This document shows positions 60,572 through 64,000 of a stretch of DNA of 64,000 nt, one piece after another. The stretch is taken from the NCBI GenBank assembly GCA_947477655.1, contig CANJTS010000006.1, positions 1 through 64,000 of the forward strand, given 5' to 3'. This DNA is from CAILUG01 sp903844415 (GTDB lineage Bacteria > Pseudomonadota > Gammaproteobacteria > Pseudomonadales > Pseudohongiellaceae). The notes under the pieces were generated by a model. The model did not search any database, was not told the origin of the DNA, and saw nothing but the letters and a program-made list of their open reading frames with translations. How positions within the stretch are numbered: the first letter of the stretch is position 1; the number at the start of each line of letters is the position of its first letter. A program made the position numbers and the translations under genes.

Positions 60572-63500
60572 ATGAAAGTGACTAGTTTTAGCAGTTCCAG
60601 AACCAAGCTGTGCCTCGCAATCGCCGCCACACTGGCTACGTTCGTCCCTGCACTTGCGACAGCGCAACAATCCAATGCCGGTGGCGTCGAAGAAATCCAG
60701 GTTACCGGTACCAGGGTTCGCCTCGCCGATGGCATGAGTGCGCCAACCCCGGTCACCACCCTCACCACTGACGAACTGCGAAACTTCGATCCCGGTTCCA
60801 CCCTGGCGGCTCAGCTCGATGACCTGCCGCAATTCTTCGACACCAACACCGCGCAGCGCGGCAGTGGTGTCCTCGGCAGCGCCGGTGGTTCTTATCTCAA
60901 CCTGCGCGGCATGGGCCAGAACCGTACCCTTGTGGTGCTCGACGGCACCCGTGTAGCACCTGCCGATGCACAGGGCAGCGTCAACGTGGATCTGTTCCCG
61001 AGTGCACTCGTGCAACGTGTCGACGTAGTGACCGGCGGTGCTTCTGCGGCCTATGGCGCCGACGCCGTGGCTGGTGTGGTCAACTTCATTCTCGACCGCG
61101 AGTTCGAAGGACTGCGCACCAACGTGTCGACTGGTATCACTGAGCAGGGGGACGGCGAGAACTACAGCTTTAACGTGGCCGGCGGCAAAGGGTTCATGGA
61201 CGATCGCCTCCACTTCATTGGCTCGATCGAAGCGCGCCAGATCGACCAGATCGGTCCGCAGAACAAGGACCGAGTCGACAACTGGAAGGACTGGGGTCTC
61301 GTGCGCAATCCGGCCTGGATTTCCGCCACCGCGACGCCAGGGGTACCGGCGCGCATCACCATGCCCAACGTGTTCCAAAACCAATCTTCGCCGCAAGGCA
61401 AGATCATCACCACGGCAGCCAAGTTCCCTTATACCAACTATACCTTCTCCGACGACGGCACCAGCATTCGCCCCTATGATTTCGGTCCATACTCCTCCAA
61501 TAGCGGTACAGGCAACTTGAACAACCAGAGCGGCGGGCCGGAATACAAGTATTACGACCTGGGCACTTTCCGCGGCCCAAACGGCAGCTTTGTGGCGCAG
61601 CGCTCGGTCTTCAGCGCTCTCAAATTCGAAGTCAACGATCAACTGTCGCTTACCGCACAAGTCGCCGCCGGCCGCAGCGAATCCAGTCGCTTTGGCCTGC
61701 ATTCCAATGCCTCCATCTCGGGTCCGGTCTATGCCTGGAAAGCGTTTCGCAACAACCCCTACCTGCCGCCGCAGCTGGCCGCTGGAATGGACGCCGCCGG
61801 CCTCGACATGATCAAGTTCTCTAGCATCAGTGTGGTCGACGGCCCCGGTCTCATAAACATCTACGACAACCGCAGCGACATCAGCATCCAGGCGCAGCAG
61901 ATGTACACGCTCGGTTTCGACTTCGCCATCGACGACAACTGGAATATGACCGGCGCGTATCAGGTGGGTAAAACGAAGATAGACAGCGGCATTCGTAACA
62001 TTCCGCGCACCGACAAACTTTTCCTGGCGATGGATGCCGTGCGCGATCCGGCTACCGGCAAGATCGTTTGCAATATCGCGCTGCGTAATCCGAGCCCCGC
62101 CGAACTGAAAGATTTCATGAAGGGCAAGTTGCTGGCGAGCCCGAGCAACGTCAATGGGGTTAGCGCCGATTCCCCGATCGGTCCGATGAATCCGAAAGAG
62201 TGCGTGCCCTTTAACCCCTTTGGTATTGGCAATGTCAACCAGGCTGCCAAAGACTGGATCGTCGAAGAAGGCAAGAAGCAGGTGCGCACACTCGATCAAG
62301 ATTTCGCCGAACTCCTGCTTACAGGCGATCTGTATGAGGGTTGGGGCGCGGGCCCGATTTCGCTGGCGGCTGGTCTTACATGGCGCGACGAAGTCTTCGA
62401 TCAGATCAACTACCCCGCTTGGGGAGAGCGTAGCCTGCTGAACGCACCGTTGCTCGGTATCCGCTCGATTCCCGACGGCTTCGCCAGCGACGGTAACCGC
62501 GAACTGCACCCCTTCTCCGGGGCCGGCTCCGGCGGCGGCAGCAAGGACGTGTGGGAGTGGTACAGTGAAGTCAACGTGCCTATCTGGGAATCGGAGTCCG
62601 GGCAGAACCTAGGCTCATCGTTCGCTTACCGCAGTTCCAACTACTCCTTGTCGGGCCGCCAAGAAAGCTGGAAGGTCGGCCTCGATGCACAACTGTTGCC
62701 GTCTCTGCGTTGGCGCGCCACGAAGTCCAGCGACATCCGTGAACCGAACTTCGCCGAAATCTTTTTGAGCGGCTCCGGTGGTGGTTCGGTCAACGACCCC
62801 TTCCGCGCTGGCGAAGCGAACGGCTCGCTCACCATTCTGGCGAATTCCAACCCAGCTCTGCACGCCGAAATCGGTGACACCTTCACCACAGGCGTCGTGT
62901 GGCAGCCCACCTTCGCTAACTGGATCGATGGCTTTTCGATGTCGCTCGACTGGTACGAGATCAACCTCGCAGGCGCGGTCACGACCTATGGTGCGCAGCG
63001 CATCGTGGACGATTGCTCGGCCCGCCTTGCCAGTGCCTGTAGCCTGATCGTACGCAGCGAGCCGAACAACAACTTTGCGGTGGGCCCCATCACGCGCATC
63101 CTGAACCTGTACATCAACGCCGACATGGCGCAGACGCGGGGCGTGGACTTCGAGGCGAGCTACCGCATCGAACCCAACTTCTTCGCCAGTCAGGAAGAGT
63201 CGCTCTCGGTGCGCGCGCTAGTCGGATATCTCGGCGAGAACTCCACCACCACCGCGGCTGGCCTTACGCAAGACCAAGCCGCCAGCCAGACGAGACCGCA
63301 GGTTTCTGCCACCACCAGCCTTAACTACAGCGTGGGTCCATGGGGCCTCATGCTGCAGTCCACGTACTACGACAGCGTGATGAACAATATCACCTGGGTG
63401 GAAGGACGTGACGTCGATGACAACTGGATTGCCTCGCAAACCGCGTTCAACACCGCACTGTCGTACACGGGTGATCTGTCAAACGGTTCCACCTGGCGGA

Positions 63501-63631
63501 CCTCGTTCAACGTCACCAACCTGTTCAACAAAGATCCCTCGATCGTGGCCAACGCCACCGGACAGAGTTTCATTACAGGGCATGACACGTTGGGGCGAAG
63601 GTATCAGTTAAGTTTGAACATGTCGTTCTAG
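60572..63631 (+). CDS. TonB-dependent receptor linked to amidohydrolase
   Basis: A 1019-residue outer-membrane receptor. The ATG at 60572 has GGGAAGGG upstream. Signal peptide to about residue 32, TonB box EEIQVTGTRV near 41-50, plug with LDDLPQFFD, YLNLRGMGQNRTLVVLDGTRV and VTGGASAAYGADAVAGVVNFI, then a large barrel with final Phe. High GC, as for the amidohydrolase, unlike the rest of the window. It shares upstream repeat B with A before the amidohydrolase, so the two are probably co-regulated and handle the same substrate. A strong terminator follows. Confidence 0.93.
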   Translation: MKVTSFSSSRTKLCLAIAATLATFVPALATAQQSNAGGVEEIQVTGTRVRLADGMSAPTPVTTLTTDELRNFDPGSTLAAQLDDLPQFFDTNTAQRGSGVLGSAGGSYLNLRGMGQNRTLVVLDGTRVAPADAQGSVNVDLFPSALVQRVDVVTGGASAAYGADAVAGVVNFILDREFEGLRTNVSTGITEQGDGENYSFNVAGGKGFMDDRLHFIGSIEARQIDQIGPQNKDRVDNWKDWGLVRNPAWISATATPGVPARITMPNVFQNQSSPQGKIITTAAKFPYTNYTFSDDGTSIRPYDFGPYSSNSGTGNLNNQSGGPEYKYYDLGTFRGPNGSFVAQRSVFSALKFEVNDQLSLTAQVAAGRSESSRFGLHSNASISGPVYAWKAFRNNPYLPPQLAAGMDAAGLDMIKFSSISVVDGPGLINIYDNRSDISIQAQQMYTLGFDFAIDDNWNMTGAYQVGKTKIDSGIRNIPRTDKLFLAMDAVRDPATGKIVCNIALRNPSPAELKDFMKGKLLASPSNVNGVSADSPIGPMNPKECVPFNPFGIGNVNQAAKDWIVEEGKKQVRTLDQDFAELLLTGDLYEGWGAGPISLAAGLTWRDEVFDQINYPAWGERSLLNAPLLGIRSIPDGFASDGNRELHPFSGAGSGGGSKDVWEWYSEVNVPIWESESGQNLGSSFAYRSSNYSLSGRQESWKVGLDAQLLPSLRWRATKSSDIREPNFAEIFLSGSGGGSVNDPFRAGEANGSLTILANSNPALHAEIGDTFTTGVVWQPTFANWIDGFSMSLDWYEINLAGAVTTYGAQRIVDDCSARLASACSLIVRSEPNNNFAVGPITRILNLYINADMAQTRGVDFEASYRIEPNFFASQEESLSVRALVGYLGENSTTTAAGLTQDQAASQTRPQVSATTSLNYSVGPWGLMLQSTYYDSVMNNITWVEGRDVDDNWIASQTAFNTALSYTGDLSNGSTWRTSFNVTNLFNKDPSIVANATGQSFITGHDTLGRRYQLSLNMSF

Positions 63632-63655
63632 TCTGAAAGCAGTAAATGAAGTGAG

Positions 63656-63685
63656 CGCCGGGGCGGAAGCCTCGGCGTTTTTTTT
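63656..63685 (+). terminator. Intrinsic terminator of TonB receptor
   Basis: CGCCGGGGC (63656-63664), loop GGAA, GCCTCGGCG (63669-63677) with one G-T pair, followed by T8. Confidence 0.92.
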
Positions 63686-63895
63686 ATCTAGAGATTCGTT
63701 CGCGCCTATCTGCAACTAGAACATCGACACCGCATTGGCACAAAAAATACAGAACCTGAGCAATCTGGGGAAGGGCAAAAGATGACTGATAACAGTGCCA
63801 AGCAACAGATGCTGGCCATGAACATACTCTTAAACCCCGAATGAAATTTTATTTATGCGGTGTACCTCGTCTCGAAAATACATTAACTATATCCT
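63686..63895. other. Intergenic region, little recognised
   Basis: About 210 bp. A 20-codon frame starts at ATG 63782 after GGGGAAGGGCAAAAG, similar to the ribosome-site region of the TonB receptor (GGGAAGGGAAAAGAA). It ends at 63844 and could be the leftover start of a lost gene, or chance. Confidence 0.3.
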
Positions 63896-64000
63896 TCACT
63901 CTGCCTCAGGGGTTTTTACTTTCAACCCGCTGCCTTTGGCGATGTCATCTACCTGATATCCAGTCATAAACAACTTGGCCCGTTCAAGATCCATCGGAGT
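63896..64000 (-). CDS. Possible 3' end of a gene entering from the right
   Basis: On the minus strand the frame is open from the window edge to a TGA at 63898-63896. It codes a hydrophilic tail that includes MDLERAKLFMTGY and ends KTPEAE. The length is too short to identify; it may be the end of a gene beyond the window. Confidence 0.35.
   Translation of the reverse strand, partial: TPMDLERAKLFMTGYQVDDIAKGSGLKVKTPEAE

Noticed and set aside
60404..62509. 701-codon open frame on the minus strand
   Set aside because: It lies opposite the TonB receptor in a high-GC region; its Val/Ala/Glu/Arg-rich sequence has no family features, while the plus-strand frame has clear plug and barrel motifs.
1..64000. 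tRNA or rRNA genes, CRISPR arrays, insertion sequences
   Set aside because: No cloverleaf with a GTTCGAAT-type arm, no regularly spaced repeats and no transposase or integrase motifs were seen on reading both strands.

Overview
The window looks like chromosome of an aerobic, heterotrophic gammaproteobacterium, probably aquatic. The case rests on rpoH, trmB, NAD-malic enzyme, YchJ, thioredoxin 2 and three large TonB-dependent receptors. Also telling are the secreted DUF1592/DUF1552 proteins and a beta-propeller phytase. I cannot name the genus; something near Cellvibrionales/OMG-type marine gammaproteobacteria is an inference. No tRNA, rRNA, CRISPR array, transposase or prophage gene was seen.

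Layout: (1) 0-9 kb: the 3' part of an RTX/calcium-binding secreted protein, trmB with a DUF423 membrane protein, two envelope glycosyltransferases, rpoH with its own promoter and terminator, a nitroreductase, and a thiolase/DUF35 pair. (2) 9-22.7 kb: an MHS transporter, a TauE-like permease, an alpha/beta hydrolase with an unknown partner, two sister membrane proteins, malic enzyme, an AttEFGH-like ABC operon (ATPase, 844-residue FtsX permease, CrtC/AttH-like lipoprotein), a carboxylesterase and a glutathione transferase. (3) 22.7-24.4 kb: a 53-residue double-glycine-leader peptide followed by an intrinsic terminator and an unusual rhomboid protease; this is my best candidate for an undescribed system. 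(4) 24.5-29.9 kb: thioredoxin 2, a PlcP/LpxH-like phosphoesterase, an ArsC-like reductase, a PAP2 phosphatase and an MJ1255-type glycosyltransferase (possible lipid-remodelling genes), then ychJ and a Tag-type glycosylase. (5) 29.9-39 kb: secreted ankyrin, DUF1552, DUF1592 and degenerate metallo-beta-lactamase-fold proteins, plus two paralogous exported proteins and an exported methyltransferase-like protein. (6) 39-41.7 kb: a tiny Lys-rich protein, an orphan PycTM (Pycsar-effector-like) protein, a PQ-loop-like membrane protein and a SET protein.

(7) 42-46.8 kb is a sugar operon: periplasmic GH3 beta-glucosidase, FucP/GluP-type permease and glucokinase. These would take a beta-glucoside to glucose 6-phosphate. 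(8) 47-55 kb has two nutrient-uptake pairs: TonB receptor plus phytase, and TonB receptor plus S1/P1 nuclease. Together they suggest scavenging of organic phosphorus. A promoter-terminator unit ahead of them is a candidate small RNA. (9) 55-58.6 kb: a second MJ1255-type glycosyltransferase with galE, and a beta-barrel protein. (10) 58.6-63.7 kb: a secreted amidohydrolase and a third TonB receptor, visibly richer in GC than their surroundings. Each is preceded by a copy of the same roughly 150-bp repeat, which suggests shared control and/or recent arrival.

Starts were revised from the longest open frame where a ribosome site, promoter, signal peptide or stop/start overlap argued for a shorter protein. 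Family names come from motif recognition by eye, not from database searches.
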